Shown here: one piece after another, positions 51,453 to 61,080 of the stretch | Position numbering within the stretch: the stretch's first letter is position 1 | Layout: each line of letters begins with the position of its first letter | Source: Saccharothrix saharensis | GTDB taxonomy: Bacteria > Actinomycetota > Actinomycetes > Mycobacteriales > Pseudonocardiaceae | NCBI RefSeq assembly: GCF_006716745.1 | Contig: NZ_VFPP01000001.1 | Location: 620,001-684,000 of the forward strand | Direction: 5' to 3' | Length of the DNA: 64,000 nucleotides | The notes under the pieces: model-generated | Told to the model about the DNA's origin: nothing | Database searches by the model: none | The model's input: only the letters and a program-made list of their open reading frames with translations | Made by a program: the position numbers and the translations under genes

Positions 51453-53705
51453 ATGACCCGCGTCAGACCCCTGCCCGCCCTCCTGGCGGCCCTAGCGCTA
51501 GTCCTGAGCCCGTCCCCCGCCTCGGCGACGCCCGACGGGCCGCGGCTCGAACGCCTCGACCGCGGCCTGGTGGCCACCCGCACCGACGGCGGGGTGTTCC
51601 TGAGCTGGCGGCTCCTCCGCCACGAGGTGACGGGCCACACCGCGACCGGCCTGGCCGGTCCGGCGTTCGCGGTCTACCGCGACGGCCGCCGGATCGCCAC
51701 GGTCACCGACAGCACGAACTACCTCGACCCGGACGGCGGCTCGGAGTACCGGGTGGCGCCGGTGGTGCGCGGCCGGCAGGGCAAGACGAGCAGGCCGGTG
51801 TCGCCGTGGGCCGCGGGGTCCTACGACCTGCCGCTGCGCAAGCCCGCCGACGGCGTGACGCCGGCCGGTGAGACGTACACGTACTCGGCCAACGACGTCA
51901 GCGTCGGCGATGTGGACGGCGACGGCGCCTACGAGTACGTGGTGAAGTGGGACCCGTCCAACCAGAAGGACGTCTCGCAGGTCGGCTACACCGGGCCGAC
52001 CTACATCGACACGTACCGGTTCGACGGCACCCTGCTGCACCGCGTGGACCTGGGCGTCAACATCCGCGCCGGCGCGCACTACACGCAGTTCCTGGTCTAC
52101 GACTTCGACGGCGACGGCCGCTCGGAGATGATGATGAAGACCGCGCCGGGGACGAAGGTGACGACGTACGACCGGCGCGGGAACGCGGTGTCCGAGCGGT
52201 ACGTGACGATGCCGCGCGAGGACGTGCGGGCGGGGTACTCGCACCGCGACGACTACCGGCTCAGCGCCGCGGGCTACTACGAGCACGTGGTGGGGATGTT
52301 CCGGGCCTGGCACCGGCACCCCGAGGTGGTGGCGGGTCGGTGGCCCGCGACGTTGGAGCAGGCGTTCGGCATCGAGCCGCGCTACGCCTACCCGCTGTCC
52401 GACGCGGACGCCCGGGCGCTGGCCGACCACTTCATGGACGTGTACGCGCCGAGTCGCAGCACGCGCAACAACCTGCGGGCGTTCGCCGGGTTCATCGTGG
52501 CCGGCCCGGAGTACCTGACCGTGTTCGACGGCAGGTCGGGCCGCGAGCTGGAGACGGTGCGGTACGAGCCGGGCAGGCACGACGACGGGCTCATGTGGGG
52601 TGACTACGCGCTGGGTCGGATCGAGCCGGGCAACCGGGTGGACCGGTTCCTGGCGGGTGTCGCGTACCTGGACGGCAAGCGGCCGTCGGCGGTGTTCGCG
52701 CGCGGCTACTACACGCGCACGACGCTGGCCGCGTACCGGTGGAACGGCCGCGAGCTGGTCAAGGACTGGTTCGTGGACAGCGGCTGGGTGCCGATGAGCA
52801 ACCCGTTCGACTTCCCGGTGCACGGGCGGGACGGCACGTCGCCGACGCACGGCGGCCTGGCCACGCAGGGCGCGCACTCGTTGAGCGTGGCGGACGTGGA
52901 CGGGGACGGGAAGCAGGAGATCGTCTACGGCGCGTCCACCCTCGACCACGACGGCGAGGTGCTGTACCACTCGTCGGGTGTCCTGCCGCCGGGCAGCGCG
53001 AACCCCGGCGCGGTGGCGCGGCTCGGGCACGGCGACGCGCTGCACGTGACCGACATCGACCCGGCCCGTCCGGGGCTGGAGGTCTACATGGTGCACGAGG
53101 GCGCGACCTCGGCGCCTTACGGCTACGCGCTGCGTGACGCGGCCACCGGTGAGGTGATCTACGGCGGGTACACCGGCCGGGACACCGGGCGCGGCATGGT
53201 CGGTGACGTGCTGCCGGACGAGCCCGGGTTGGAGACGTGGGCGTCGCTGCCGGGTGGCACGGACGCGGCCGGGTTGTGGTCGGCGGACGGGCGACCGCTG
53301 TCGACGGCGATCCCGGGCACGAACGCGAGCATCCGCTGGGCGGCGGACCTGACCACGCAGGTCGTCGACGGCGCGCAGGACGTGACGCCGACGGTCAAGG
53401 ACTGGCGGCGCGGCACGGTGCTCACCGCGACGGGCACGCGGACGAACAACGGCACGAAGGGCAACCCGTCGTTGGTGGCGGACGTGCTGGGCGACTGGCG
53501 CGAGGAGCTGGTGGTGCGCACGGCGGACAGCTCGGCGTTGCGGGTCTACCTGAGCACCGAGGTCACCGGCCACAAGCTCTACACGCTGATGCACGACCCG
53601 CAGTACCGGGCGGACGTGGCCCGTCAGCAGACCGCCTACAACCAGCCCGCGTACACCGGTTTCCACCTGGCTTCCGACGTCGATTGGGCGAAGGTGCCGC
53701 GCTAG
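51453..53705 (+). CDS. Secreted rhamnogalacturonan lyase (PL11), no CBM
   Basis: 750 residues from ATG 51453 with GGAGG six bases upstream. Signal peptide about 1-25 (LPALLAALALVLSPSPASA). The catalytic propeller starts at once (RLERLDRGLVATRTDGGVFL) and shares the Asp-rich loops of the first lyase (GDVDGDGAYEYVVKWD, YDFDGDGRSEMMMKTAPGTK, ADVDGDGKQEIVYGA). It carries an insertion of about 85 residues around 235-320 (YSHRDDYRLSAAGYYEHVVG, HRHPEVVAGRWPATLEQAFG) missing in the first lyase, the feature that separates the exo-type YesX-like from the endo-type YesW-like enzymes of Bacillus, so an exo-acting enzyme is possible. Controlled by the LacI operator at 51387. Confidence 0.92.
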   Translation: MTRVRPLPALLAALALVLSPSPASATPDGPRLERLDRGLVATRTDGGVFLSWRLLRHEVTGHTATGLAGPAFAVYRDGRRIATVTDSTNYLDPDGGSEYRVAPVVRGRQGKTSRPVSPWAAGSYDLPLRKPADGVTPAGETYTYSANDVSVGDVDGDGAYEYVVKWDPSNQKDVSQVGYTGPTYIDTYRFDGTLLHRVDLGVNIRAGAHYTQFLVYDFDGDGRSEMMMKTAPGTKVTTYDRRGNAVSERYVTMPREDVRAGYSHRDDYRLSAAGYYEHVVGMFRAWHRHPEVVAGRWPATLEQAFGIEPRYAYPLSDADARALADHFMDVYAPSRSTRNNLRAFAGFIVAGPEYLTVFDGRSGRELETVRYEPGRHDDGLMWGDYALGRIEPGNRVDRFLAGVAYLDGKRPSAVFARGYYTRTTLAAYRWNGRELVKDWFVDSGWVPMSNPFDFPVHGRDGTSPTHGGLATQGAHSLSVADVDGDGKQEIVYGASTLDHDGEVLYHSSGVLPPGSANPGAVARLGHGDALHVTDIDPARPGLEVYMVHEGATSAPYGYALRDAATGEVIYGGYTGRDTGRGMVGDVLPDEPGLETWASLPGGTDAAGLWSADGRPLSTAIPGTNASIRWAADLTTQVVDGAQDVTPTVKDWRRGTVLTATGTRTNNGTKGNPSLVADVLGDWREELVVRTADSSALRVYLSTEVTGHKLYTLMHDPQYRADVARQQTAYNQPAYTGFHLASDVDWAKVPR

Positions 53706-53771
53706 GCCCGGTGGGTGGTCACGTCGGCGGGTCGTTCGGCGGTGTGGGACCGTCCGGTGGGATGATCGGCT

Positions 53772-53809
53772 GCCGCCGGCACCGGGGTGGACGCCGCGGT
53801 GCCGGCGGC
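53772..53809 (+). terminator. Hairpin after the second lyase gene
   Basis: GCCGCCGGCACC (53772-53783) and GGTGCCGGCGGC (53798-53809) form a perfect 12-bp stem with a 14-nt loop, 66 bp after the lyase stop and before the next start. Confidence 0.55.
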
Positions 53810-53838
53810 GGTCCGACGGGCACCACGGATGGAGGGGC

Positions 53839-54705
53839 ATGACCGACGCCGACCTTCCCGCGCTCTTCCACGACGCCGAGCGCGCTTCGCTGCGCGGCCA
53901 GCGACAGGCCTTGGCGTGGAGCAGGATCCGCTTGATCAGCGCCGTGCTGGCGGCGATCGGTGGCGCGATGACGTGGAAGTTCTTCGGGGACGCCTCTCCC
54001 GGTGGCGCGTTGGCGATGGTGGCGTTCTCGGTGGCGCTCGTGGTGGAGATCCTGCTGTGGACGCAGCAGCCCGAGCGCGACTGGTACGCCGGGCGCGCGG
54101 TCGCCGAGTCGATCAAGACGCTGGCCTGGCGGTACGCGGCGGCCGGTGCGCCGTTCCCGGCGGACGCGCCGGGCGCCCAGGCGCTGTACCGCGACCGGGT
54201 GGCCGAGGTGGTCGCGGCGAGTGAGGAGCGGCTGGCGATGGTGGGCGACGACCCGTCGCCCACGGCGGCGATGACCGCGTTGCGGGCGGCGCCGTTCGAG
54301 CAGCGCCGGGCCGCTTACCTGGAGCACCGGCTGCAGGAGCAGAAGACCTGGTACTCGGGTCGGGCGCAGCACAACCGCACGCGCGCGTTGCAGTGGCGCA
54401 GCGCGCTGATCGCGGGTGAGGTGGCCGCCATCGTGCTCGCGGGCGTGCGGACGTTCGGCGTGTGGGAGGTCGACATGTCCGGTGTCCTGGCCGCCGCGGT
54501 GGCCAGCGGTGCGGCGTGGCTCGGCACGCGGCGGCACTCGACGCTCGCGACCAGCTACTCGATGGCCGCGCGAGAGCTGGCGCTGGTGCGGGTGAAGCTG
54601 CTGGACGCGGACGAGGCGTCGTGGGCCGACGCGGTGGCGGAGGCCGAGAAGTCGATGGGCCGGGAGCACCGGCTGTGGCTGGCGTCCCGGCCGGTCGAGA
54701 ACTGA
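53839..54705 (+). CDS. DUF4231/SLATT-like membrane protein
   Basis: 288 residues from ATG 53839 with GGAGG upstream. Two transmembrane hairpins, at about 29-75 (IRLISAVLAAIGGAMTW, ALAMVAFSVALVVEILL) and 193-232 (LIAGEVAAIVLAGVRTF, GVLAAAVASGAAWLG), each followed by a conserved helical segment (DWYAGRAVAESIKTLAWRYA, STLATSYSMAARELALV). This doubled two-helix layout with WYxGRAxAES is that of DUF4231, part of the SLATT group of two-TM proteins proposed to act as pore-forming effectors in nucleotide-signalling conflict systems. No SMODS or sensor gene is adjacent, so its trigger and role are unknown. It sits alone between the pectin locus and the PKS operon. Confidence 0.8.
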   Translation: MTDADLPALFHDAERASLRGQRQALAWSRIRLISAVLAAIGGAMTWKFFGDASPGGALAMVAFSVALVVEILLWTQQPERDWYAGRAVAESIKTLAWRYAAAGAPFPADAPGAQALYRDRVAEVVAASEERLAMVGDDPSPTAAMTALRAAPFEQRRAAYLEHRLQEQKTWYSGRAQHNRTRALQWRSALIAGEVAAIVLAGVRTFGVWEVDMSGVLAAAVASGAAWLGTRRHSTLATSYSMAARELALVRVKLLDADEASWADAVAEAEKSMGREHRLWLASRPVEN

Positions 54706-54765
54706 CGGTCCCGGTCGACGGCGTGCCGGGCAGCCGCGTTCGGCGCGCGGCCGCCCGACGCGGCC

Positions 54766-56157
54766 TCAGCCCGTCAGCGGCTCCACCCGGCTTTCCGCGA
54801 ACAGCTCCCCCACCCGTGCCAAGGGCACGTCCTCGGTGGCCAGCAGGACCGCGACCCGCTCGAACGCGAGCAGGAAGCCGCCGATCTCCTCCCGCGCCAG
54901 CACCGCCGTGTCCGCCATCAGCACCAGCTGCATCCGGTCGGCGGTGCCGCGGGTGTCCAGGTACAGCACCATGTCCTCGGCGTCGGAGGTGGCGGGCCAG
55001 GTCAGTTCCGACGTCGAGGTGTCCATCTCCGTGGTCGTGGCACGGGACTTGGGGACGGTGGACCACATGTCGTTGAACTGGGTGCCGGGTTCGAGCACGC
55101 CGCCCCACGCCCGGACCACCTCGCGCGCCGCGCGGGTGTCGTAGCGGGAGCGGGCGCGGGCGTCGGCCATGGTGCGCTCCGCCTGGCGCAGCAGGTCGGC
55201 GAACGAGTCCGCGCGCAGGTCGACCACGGTCCGGACGGCCTGGTTGAGGGTCGTGACGCTGCCCATCAGCTCGGGCGTCACCCGGTTGCTCTGCATGACG
55301 TCGAGGCGGTGCAGCGGGCCGGGGCAGAAGCAGCGGACCAGCGCGGTCGCGATCGCCAGCATCACCACGGACGTGGTGGTCCGGCACCGCCGCGCGGCCA
55401 GCCGCACGGCCACCGGCAGGGCCCGGGAGTCCAGGTCGGCGCCGACGAAGCGGGGTGACGCGGGCTCGGCGCGGGCCGGGGTGGCCGGTGGCATCCGCTC
55501 CAGCTCGGCCCGCAGCCGGCGCATCGCCTCGACGTTGAGCAGCTGGCCGTCCGGCGACCGCTCGGACGACGCGAGGTCGACCGGTTGCAGCGACGGGCGG
55601 GGGCTGGGCGGCGGCGAGCCGTCGGCGCGGGCCTTGAACAGGGCCGCCATCTCGGTCACCAGCACTTCCGTGCCGGTGTAGTCGGCGGCCATGTGCGACA
55701 GGGCGAACACGACCAGGACCGGGATGCCCTCGTGCAGCGCGACGGACAGCCGGATCGGCAGCTCGCGGGCGTGGTCGAACGGTGTGGCGGTGCCGCGCTG
55801 CCAGCACGTGGTCACGATGTCGCCGAACTGCACGGGGTCGTCGGCCGGCCGGTCGTGCACGTCGACCCGCAGCACCCCGGAGCCCAGCACCTCCTGCGTC
55901 ACGTCACCGCTCGGGCTGACGTGGAAGTGCGTGCGCAGGGACTCGTGCCGCCGCAGCAGCTCGCCCACCACGTCCAGCACGTCGCCCAGTTCGAGCAGCA
56001 ACGGTACCGGCAGCCACCGGGTGAGGAAGAAGAACGGCTTGACCTCCGGCAGCCAGTGCTCCAGGCCGTCCCACGTGCCCTGCTGGCCCCACGTCAGGTG
56101 GCCGGTGCGGGCCCGGCCGCCGTGGAACTCGACCTCGGCGCTGCTCTCGGTGATCAC
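54766..56157 (-). CDS. Stand-alone condensation-domain protein
   Basis: 463 residues from the GTG at 56157, overlapping the MATE stop by GTGA and preceded by GGGAG. It is one C-domain: ARTGHLTWGQQGTWDGLEHW (C1), LLRRHESLRTHFHVSPSGDV (C2), VFALSHMAADYTGTEVLVTE (C3), MQSNRVTPELMGSVTTLNQA (C5) and DMVLYLDTRGTADRMQLVLM near the end. The C3 motif HHxxxDG appears as SHMAADY, keeping the second His and the Asp. Stand-alone C domains form an ester or amide between a carrier-bound acyl chain and a free or bound acceptor. As last gene of the PKS operon it may release or decorate the polyketide. Confidence 0.85.
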   Translation of the reverse strand: MITESSAEVEFHGGRARTGHLTWGQQGTWDGLEHWLPEVKPFFFLTRWLPVPLLLELGDVLDVVGELLRRHESLRTHFHVSPSGDVTQEVLGSGVLRVDVHDRPADDPVQFGDIVTTCWQRGTATPFDHARELPIRLSVALHEGIPVLVVFALSHMAADYTGTEVLVTEMAALFKARADGSPPPSPRPSLQPVDLASSERSPDGQLLNVEAMRRLRAELERMPPATPARAEPASPRFVGADLDSRALPVAVRLAARRCRTTTSVVMLAIATALVRCFCPGPLHRLDVMQSNRVTPELMGSVTTLNQAVRTVVDLRADSFADLLRQAERTMADARARSRYDTRAAREVVRAWGGVLEPGTQFNDMWSTVPKSRATTTEMDTSTSELTWPATSDAEDMVLYLDTRGTADRMQLVLMADTAVLAREEIGGFLLAFERVAVLLATEDVPLARVGELFAESRVEPLTG

Positions 56158-57491
56158 GACGCGACTCCCGCGGGTTGGGCGAACAGGACGCGGCGCAGGC
56201 ACCACACCGAGTAGGCCAGCCCCGCGGTCCAGCCCGCGACGACCGCCCACATCACCGCCTCGATGCCGAACACGCCGTGCAACAGGTAGGCGAACGGGAT
56301 CTGCACCAGCACGAACGCGATCACCGTGCAGACCAGCGGCGCGGTGGTGCGGCGGGCGCCGTTGAGGTGGCCGTGCAGCACCACCATCACCGTGTAGAGC
56401 GCGAAGAACGGGTAGATGATCACGATGTACCGCTCGGTCAGCTCGCGGGTGGCCGGGTCGTCGGTGAACAGCGCGGCGATCGGGCCGCGGGCGAGCAGCA
56501 CCGCGGCGGCCAGCGCCGCGGTGAGGCCGACCGTCAGCCCGAGGGTCTGCCACAGGCCTCGCCGGGTGCGCTCCTCCCGGCCCGCGCCGAGGTTCTGCGC
56601 GGTGAACGCGGTGACCGCGCCGGAGAAGTCCAGGAACAGGATCGCGGTGAACTGCTCGATCCGCGACACGATCGTGAACGCCGCCAGCACCACCGGGCCG
56701 AACCCCTGGACGATCCAGACCAGCACCATGATCCCCACCGCGAGGATGATGTGCTGGCTCGCCAACGGGAACCCGAGCCGCACCGCGTCCCGCAGTTCCC
56801 GCCGCACGGCGGGCCGCTCCCCCACCCCCGGCACGGGATGCGTGCGCGCGGCGTGCAGCAGACCGGCGACGAGCGCCGCCGTGGCGGCCACGGCGGTGGC
56901 CAGCGCCGCGCCGGAGATGCCCAGGTCCAGCACCGCGACGAACAGCAGGACCAGCACCACGTTGACGACGCTGCCGAACCCCTGCACCCACATCGCGGCC
57001 CGCGAGTCGCCCAAGCCGCGCAGGTAGGCGCTCACCGCCGCCGAGCCGAAGATGCCGGGGAACCCGAGCGACAGCGTGCCGATGAACTCCGCGCAGTCGT
57101 CGGCCAGCGCGCCCTCGATGCCCATCAGCGCCAACGTCGGCCGGGCCAGCACCGTGACCAGCAGGACGCACCCGACCGACCACACCGCCGTCAGCAGCGC
57201 CAGCGACAGCACGACGCCGCGCCGCTCGCCGTCCTGCCGCGCGCCGCGCAGGTGCGCCAGCCGGATGGTGAACGCCGTGCCCAACCCGATGAACATCGCG
57301 TTGAGCAGGTAGAACAACGGCCCGCTCGCGCCGACCGCGGCCAGCCCTTCGACGCCCACGTAGTGCCCGACGACGATGCCGTCGACCAGCAGGTAGCCCT
57401 GTTGCAGCAGGTTGGCCGCGGTGAGGGGCAGCGCGAAGCCGACGATGCGCCGCAGCGCCGGCCCCGCGGTCATGTCGGAGACGTCGGACAT
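56154..57491 (-). CDS. MATE-family efflux transporter
   Basis: 445 residues, twelve hydrophobic segments. Starts MSDVSDMTAGPALRRIVGFA and contains typical MATE blocks PLTAANLLQQGYLLVDGIVV, AAVSAYLRGLGDSRAAMWVQ and GAVTAFTAQNLGAGREERTR. Drives Na+- or H+-coupled export of organic molecules. Its ATG overlaps the PKS stop by one base (TGATG) and its stop overlaps the condensation-domain gene, so it belongs to the operon and probably exports the product or gives self-resistance. Confidence 0.93.
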   Translation of the reverse strand: MSDVSDMTAGPALRRIVGFALPLTAANLLQQGYLLVDGIVVGHYVGVEGLAAVGASGPLFYLLNAMFIGLGTAFTIRLAHLRGARQDGERRGVVLSLALLTAVWSVGCVLLVTVLARPTLALMGIEGALADDCAEFIGTLSLGFPGIFGSAAVSAYLRGLGDSRAAMWVQGFGSVVNVVLVLLFVAVLDLGISGAALATAVAATAALVAGLLHAARTHPVPGVGERPAVRRELRDAVRLGFPLASQHIILAVGIMVLVWIVQGFGPVVLAAFTIVSRIEQFTAILFLDFSGAVTAFTAQNLGAGREERTRRGLWQTLGLTVGLTAALAAAVLLARGPIAALFTDDPATRELTERYIVIIYPFFALYTVMVVLHGHLNGARRTTAPLVCTVIAFVLVQIPFAYLLHGVFGIEAVMWAVVAGWTAGLAYSVWCLRRVLFAQPAGVAS

Positions 57492-60400
57492 CAGGCGACT
57501 TCCGCGGCGAAGGCGGCCAGGTCCTCGACGTGGTAGGCGATCTCGGCGATGGTGCGGTCGGCCAGCAGGTCGGCCACGTCGTAGGACACCCCGTGGCAGA
57601 TCGCGATCGTGCCCGCCACGCCGGCCGCCATGATGGAGTCGCCGCCCAGGTCGAAGAAGTCGGCCTCCACGTCGAGCGCGTCGTAGCCGAACGCCAGCGC
57701 CAGGCACCGGGCGACGGACCGCTCCACGTCGCTGTACTGCCCGTCGGGTCGGCCTTCCAGCTCGACCGACACGGCCGCGACGCTCGCCCGGGTCTTCTCC
57801 GCGGCCTCGACCAGCCGCTGCTCCAGCGCCTGCATCTCCGCCTCCACCTTGGCCTCGATGTCGGCCGACAACGTCACGTCGTAGGAGCGCAGCAGGTGGA
57901 TGAGCTCGCCCCGGTAGTTGAGCTCGCCCGCGAACAGTCGCGAGCGCGTCGACCTCAGGCCCGCGTCCAGCACGTCCAGGCCGACCGCCGTGGGCAGCGC
58001 CTTGAACATGGTGTCGCCGTTGGTGCCGAAGTCGACGGCCATGCCGATCTCCTTCCAGGCGACCCAGTCCAGCGCGATCACGTGGCACGGCCCGCCCGCC
58101 CGGGCGCGCGCGAGGTTGTCCAGGTAGTAGTTGGCCGCCGCGTAGTCGGCCTGGCCGGGGGCGGGGAACACCGAGGCCACGGACGAGAAGTGGGCGATGA
58201 AGTCCGGTTGGTCGTCGCCGGTCAGCCGGTCGAGCACGAACGCGGCGTGCAGCTTGGCCCGCACCACCGCGTCGAAGTCGGCCGACCGGCGGAACATGAT
58301 CGTGCTGCCGCCGGGCAGGCCGGCCGCGTGCACGATGCCGTCGATGCGCCCGTGGTCGCGCCGGACGGCGGTGACGGCCTCGGCCAACGCCTCCGGGTCG
58401 CCCGCGTCGGCCGCCACGACGGCCACCGTCGCCCCTGCGGCTTCCAGCGCCCGCACCGCGTCGACCCGCTTGGCCGCGGCCGAGCCGGTGGGCACCGCGA
58501 TCGGGTCGTCCCACTGCTCGCGCGGCGGCACGCCCGACCGGCTCAGCAGCACCAGGGTGAGGTCGGGCCGCGCGGCGGCGAACCGCTCCGCCACGGCCAG
58601 GCCCAGCGCGCCGGTGCCGCCGGTGATCAGGTAGGTGCCGCCGGGCTTGAGGTAGTCGTCCGCGCCGGCGGGCTCGACCTCCGGCACCTCCACGAACACC
58701 TCGCGCAGGCGCCGGTCGCCGCGCAGCAGGAACAGCCCGTGCTCGTCGGCGAACACCTCGGCCCGCAGCGCCGCGGGCGGCACGGACGCGTCCACGTCCA
58801 CGTGCTTGACCTTGATGTAGGGGTACTCGCGGCCGACCACCTTGCCGAACCCGACCAGGGCGGCGTTCTCCGCCACGACGGCGTCGCCCTCCTCCGCGCA
58901 CACCGCGGTGCGCGTGAGCACGGTCAGGTCGACCTTCACCCCCGCCGCCATCAGCGCCTTGGTCAGCAGGAACAGGCTGTGCAGGTTCTTGCCGGCGCGC
59001 CGTTCGAGTTCGGCCACGTCGGTCGCCGGCGCGTCCTCGAACGCCAGTGCGTGCACCAGGTGCGTGACGCCGTCGCCCACCAGCCGGGCGATCTCCTCGT
59101 GCGCGGCGGTGTCGTCCGCGGCGAACGGCGTGCCGGACCCGATCGGCTCGCCCAGGCGCAGGAACGTGACGTCGCCCAAGCAGGCCAGGACGGTTTCGGC
59201 GTCGGTGTCCGGGTCGACCAGGGCCAGCACCCCGGCGTTCGGCGCGGACACCGGCCGTGCCGCGGGCGCGTCCTGGAACTCGACGTCGTGCGTCACGGGG
59301 TGCCGCTCGTCGGTGGTGTCGAAGTTCAGCTTCTCGCGCCACGTGTCGGGGAAGCTCACCCAGGCGGGCGTCTCGTCGAACGCGTACCCGGGCAGCCGGA
59401 CGACGCGCGGTGCGCGGTCGCCGAGCAGGGTCTTCCAGTCGACCTCGCCGCCGCGGGTGAACACCCGGGCCTGGTCGCCCAGCGGGCCCTCGGGCAGCGG
59501 GGTCGGCCGGTCGGCGAGCAGTTCGGCGAGCTGGTGGCGCAGGTCGGCGGCGTCGGTGACGACGAGCGCGACCCGGTGCCGGTGGCCGCCGCGCGAGACC
59601 CGGCTGGTGTGGCAGACGTCGGCGATGTCCACGCCGTCGAGCCCGCCGCCGTCGATGAACCGGATGTGCCGCTCCACGATCCGCGTCAACGACTTGATGG
59701 TGGCCGCGCTGAGCGTGAACAGGTGCGCGCCGGACGACGCCGGGCGTTCGTCGGGCACGGCCGTGAACTCCTCCAGCACGACGTGCGCGTTGGTGCCGCC
59801 CAGCCCGAACGCGCTGACGCCGCAGCGGCGAGGGCCGTCGGACTCCCACGGCTCCAGGCTGGTCGGCACGTACAGCGGGCCGGAGGCGAAGTCGAGCTTC
59901 GGGTTCGGGGTGGTGAAGTTTGCCTGCGGGGGGATCATCCGGTGGCGCAGCACGGCGATCGCCTTGATCAGGCCGATCACGCCGGAGCCCTCGAACAGGT
60001 GACCCACGTTGGCCTTGACCGTGCCGACGGCGCAGAAACCCCGGTCGGTGGTGTGCTTGGCGAACGCCCGCTTCACGCCCTCGTGCTCGATCGGGTCGCC
60101 GACGCGGGTCGCGGTGCCGTGCGCCTCGAAGTAGCCGATGGTGCGCGGGTCGACGTCGGCGTTGCGCCACGCCGACAGCAGCAGGTCGGCCTGCGAGTCG
60201 GAGTCCGGGTTGGTGATGCCCTCGGTGTTGCCGTCGTGGTTGACCGCGCTGCCCTTGATCACCGCGTACACCCGGTCGCCGTCGGCCAGCGCCCGGTCCA
60301 GCCGCTTGAGCACCACCGCGCCGGAGCCCTCGCCGAATCCCGTGCCGTCCGCGGCTTCGTCGAACGTGCGGGTGACGCCGTCGGACGACTCGATGCCGAT

Positions 60401-61069
60401 GTTGGAGTGCCGGTGCTTGACCGGCGCGAACACGATTCGCGCGCCGCCGACCACGGCCATGTCGCAGTCGTCGAGCAGCAGGGCGTTCTTCGCCTGGTGC
60501 ACCGCGACGAGGGTGGCCGAGCAGGCGGTGTCCACCACCATGCTGGGGCCGCGCAGGTCCAGGAAGTGCGACAGCCGGTTGGCGAGCATCGCCGGGATGT
60601 TGCCGGTGATGGCCTGCTGGCCGACCGACGGGTCGACCCGGCTGATGTAGTCCAGGTACGTCGAGCCGGGGTTGACCGCGAACCCGACGTAGACGCCCGT
60701 GCGGCTGCCGCGCAGCCGGTCCAGCGAGTAGCCCGCGTCCTCGAACGCCAGGTACATCGCCCGCAGCACCATCCGGTGGTGCGGGTCGGTGAGCGTGGCC
60801 TGCCGCGGGTTCATGCCGAACGCGGCGTGGTCGAAGTGGTCGACGGCGTCGAGGAAGTAGCCGTTGTGGTAGTCGATGTCGGGGTCGGGCACCGGGTCGA
60901 TGCTGGTCGCCCGCAGGTAGCGGATGTACTCGGCGAGCTTCTCGCGCCGGTCGGCGGGGAACGGCCTGCTGGTGCTCGTGCCGGTGCTGATGATGTGCCA
61001 GAAGGCGTCCAGGTCGCGTGCGCCGGGCACGTCCACCGAGAGGCCCACTACTGCGATGTCGGTGTTCAT
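57491..61069 (-). CDS. Type I polyketide synthase, KS-KR-ACP, without AT domain (trans-AT)
   Basis: 1192 residues from ATG 61069, with GAGGGG upstream. Ketosynthase about 1-440: VDTACSA (Cys 183), EAHGTATRVGDP (His 318), KANVGHLFEGSG (His 357), all three catalytic residues. Then about 330 residues of linker containing the structural half of the ketoreductase (THLVHALAFEDAP, FGKVVGREYPYIKVKHVDVD). Catalytic ketoreductase about 805-1010: NADPH motif ITGGTGALG, GIVHAAG, FSSVASVF and YAAANYYLD (Ser, Tyr 976, Asn 980). Acyl carrier domain about 1110-1185 with DLGGDSIMA (Ser 1145). No AT domain lies between KS and KR, so it must be loaded by the separate acyltransferases encoded upstream. The module should make one beta-hydroxyacyl extension. 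Confidence 0.93.
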   Translation of the reverse strand: MNTDIAVVGLSVDVPGARDLDAFWHIISTGTSTSRPFPADRREKLAEYIRYLRATSIDPVPDPDIDYHNGYFLDAVDHFDHAAFGMNPRQATLTDPHHRMVLRAMYLAFEDAGYSLDRLRGSRTGVYVGFAVNPGSTYLDYISRVDPSVGQQAITGNIPAMLANRLSHFLDLRGPSMVVDTACSATLVAVHQAKNALLLDDCDMAVVGGARIVFAPVKHRHSNIGIESSDGVTRTFDEAADGTGFGEGSGAVVLKRLDRALADGDRVYAVIKGSAVNHDGNTEGITNPDSDSQADLLLSAWRNADVDPRTIGYFEAHGTATRVGDPIEHEGVKRAFAKHTTDRGFCAVGTVKANVGHLFEGSGVIGLIKAIAVLRHRMIPPQANFTTPNPKLDFASGPLYVPTSLEPWESDGPRRCGVSAFGLGGTNAHVVLEEFTAVPDERPASSGAHLFTLSAATIKSLTRIVERHIRFIDGGGLDGVDIADVCHTSRVSRGGHRHRVALVVTDAADLRHQLAELLADRPTPLPEGPLGDQARVFTRGGEVDWKTLLGDRAPRVVRLPGYAFDETPAWVSFPDTWREKLNFDTTDERHPVTHDVEFQDAPAARPVSAPNAGVLALVDPDTDAETVLACLGDVTFLRLGEPIGSGTPFAADDTAAHEEIARLVGDGVTHLVHALAFEDAPATDVAELERRAGKNLHSLFLLTKALMAAGVKVDLTVLTRTAVCAEEGDAVVAENAALVGFGKVVGREYPYIKVKHVDVDASVPPAALRAEVFADEHGLFLLRGDRRLREVFVEVPEVEPAGADDYLKPGGTYLITGGTGALGLAVAERFAAARPDLTLVLLSRSGVPPREQWDDPIAVPTGSAAAKRVDAVRALEAAGATVAVVAADAGDPEALAEAVTAVRRDHGRIDGIVHAAGLPGGSTIMFRRSADFDAVVRAKLHAAFVLDRLTGDDQPDFIAHFSSVASVFPAPGQADYAAANYYLDNLARARAGGPCHVIALDWVAWKEIGMAVDFGTNGDTMFKALPTAVGLDVLDAGLRSTRSRLFAGELNYRGELIHLLRSYDVTLSADIEAKVEAEMQALEQRLVEAAEKTRASVAAVSVELEGRPDGQYSDVERSVARCLALAFGYDALDVEADFFDLGGDSIMAAGVAGTIAICHGVSYDVADLLADRTIAEIAYHVEDLAAFAAEVA

Positions 61070-61080
61070 GGCGGTACCCC

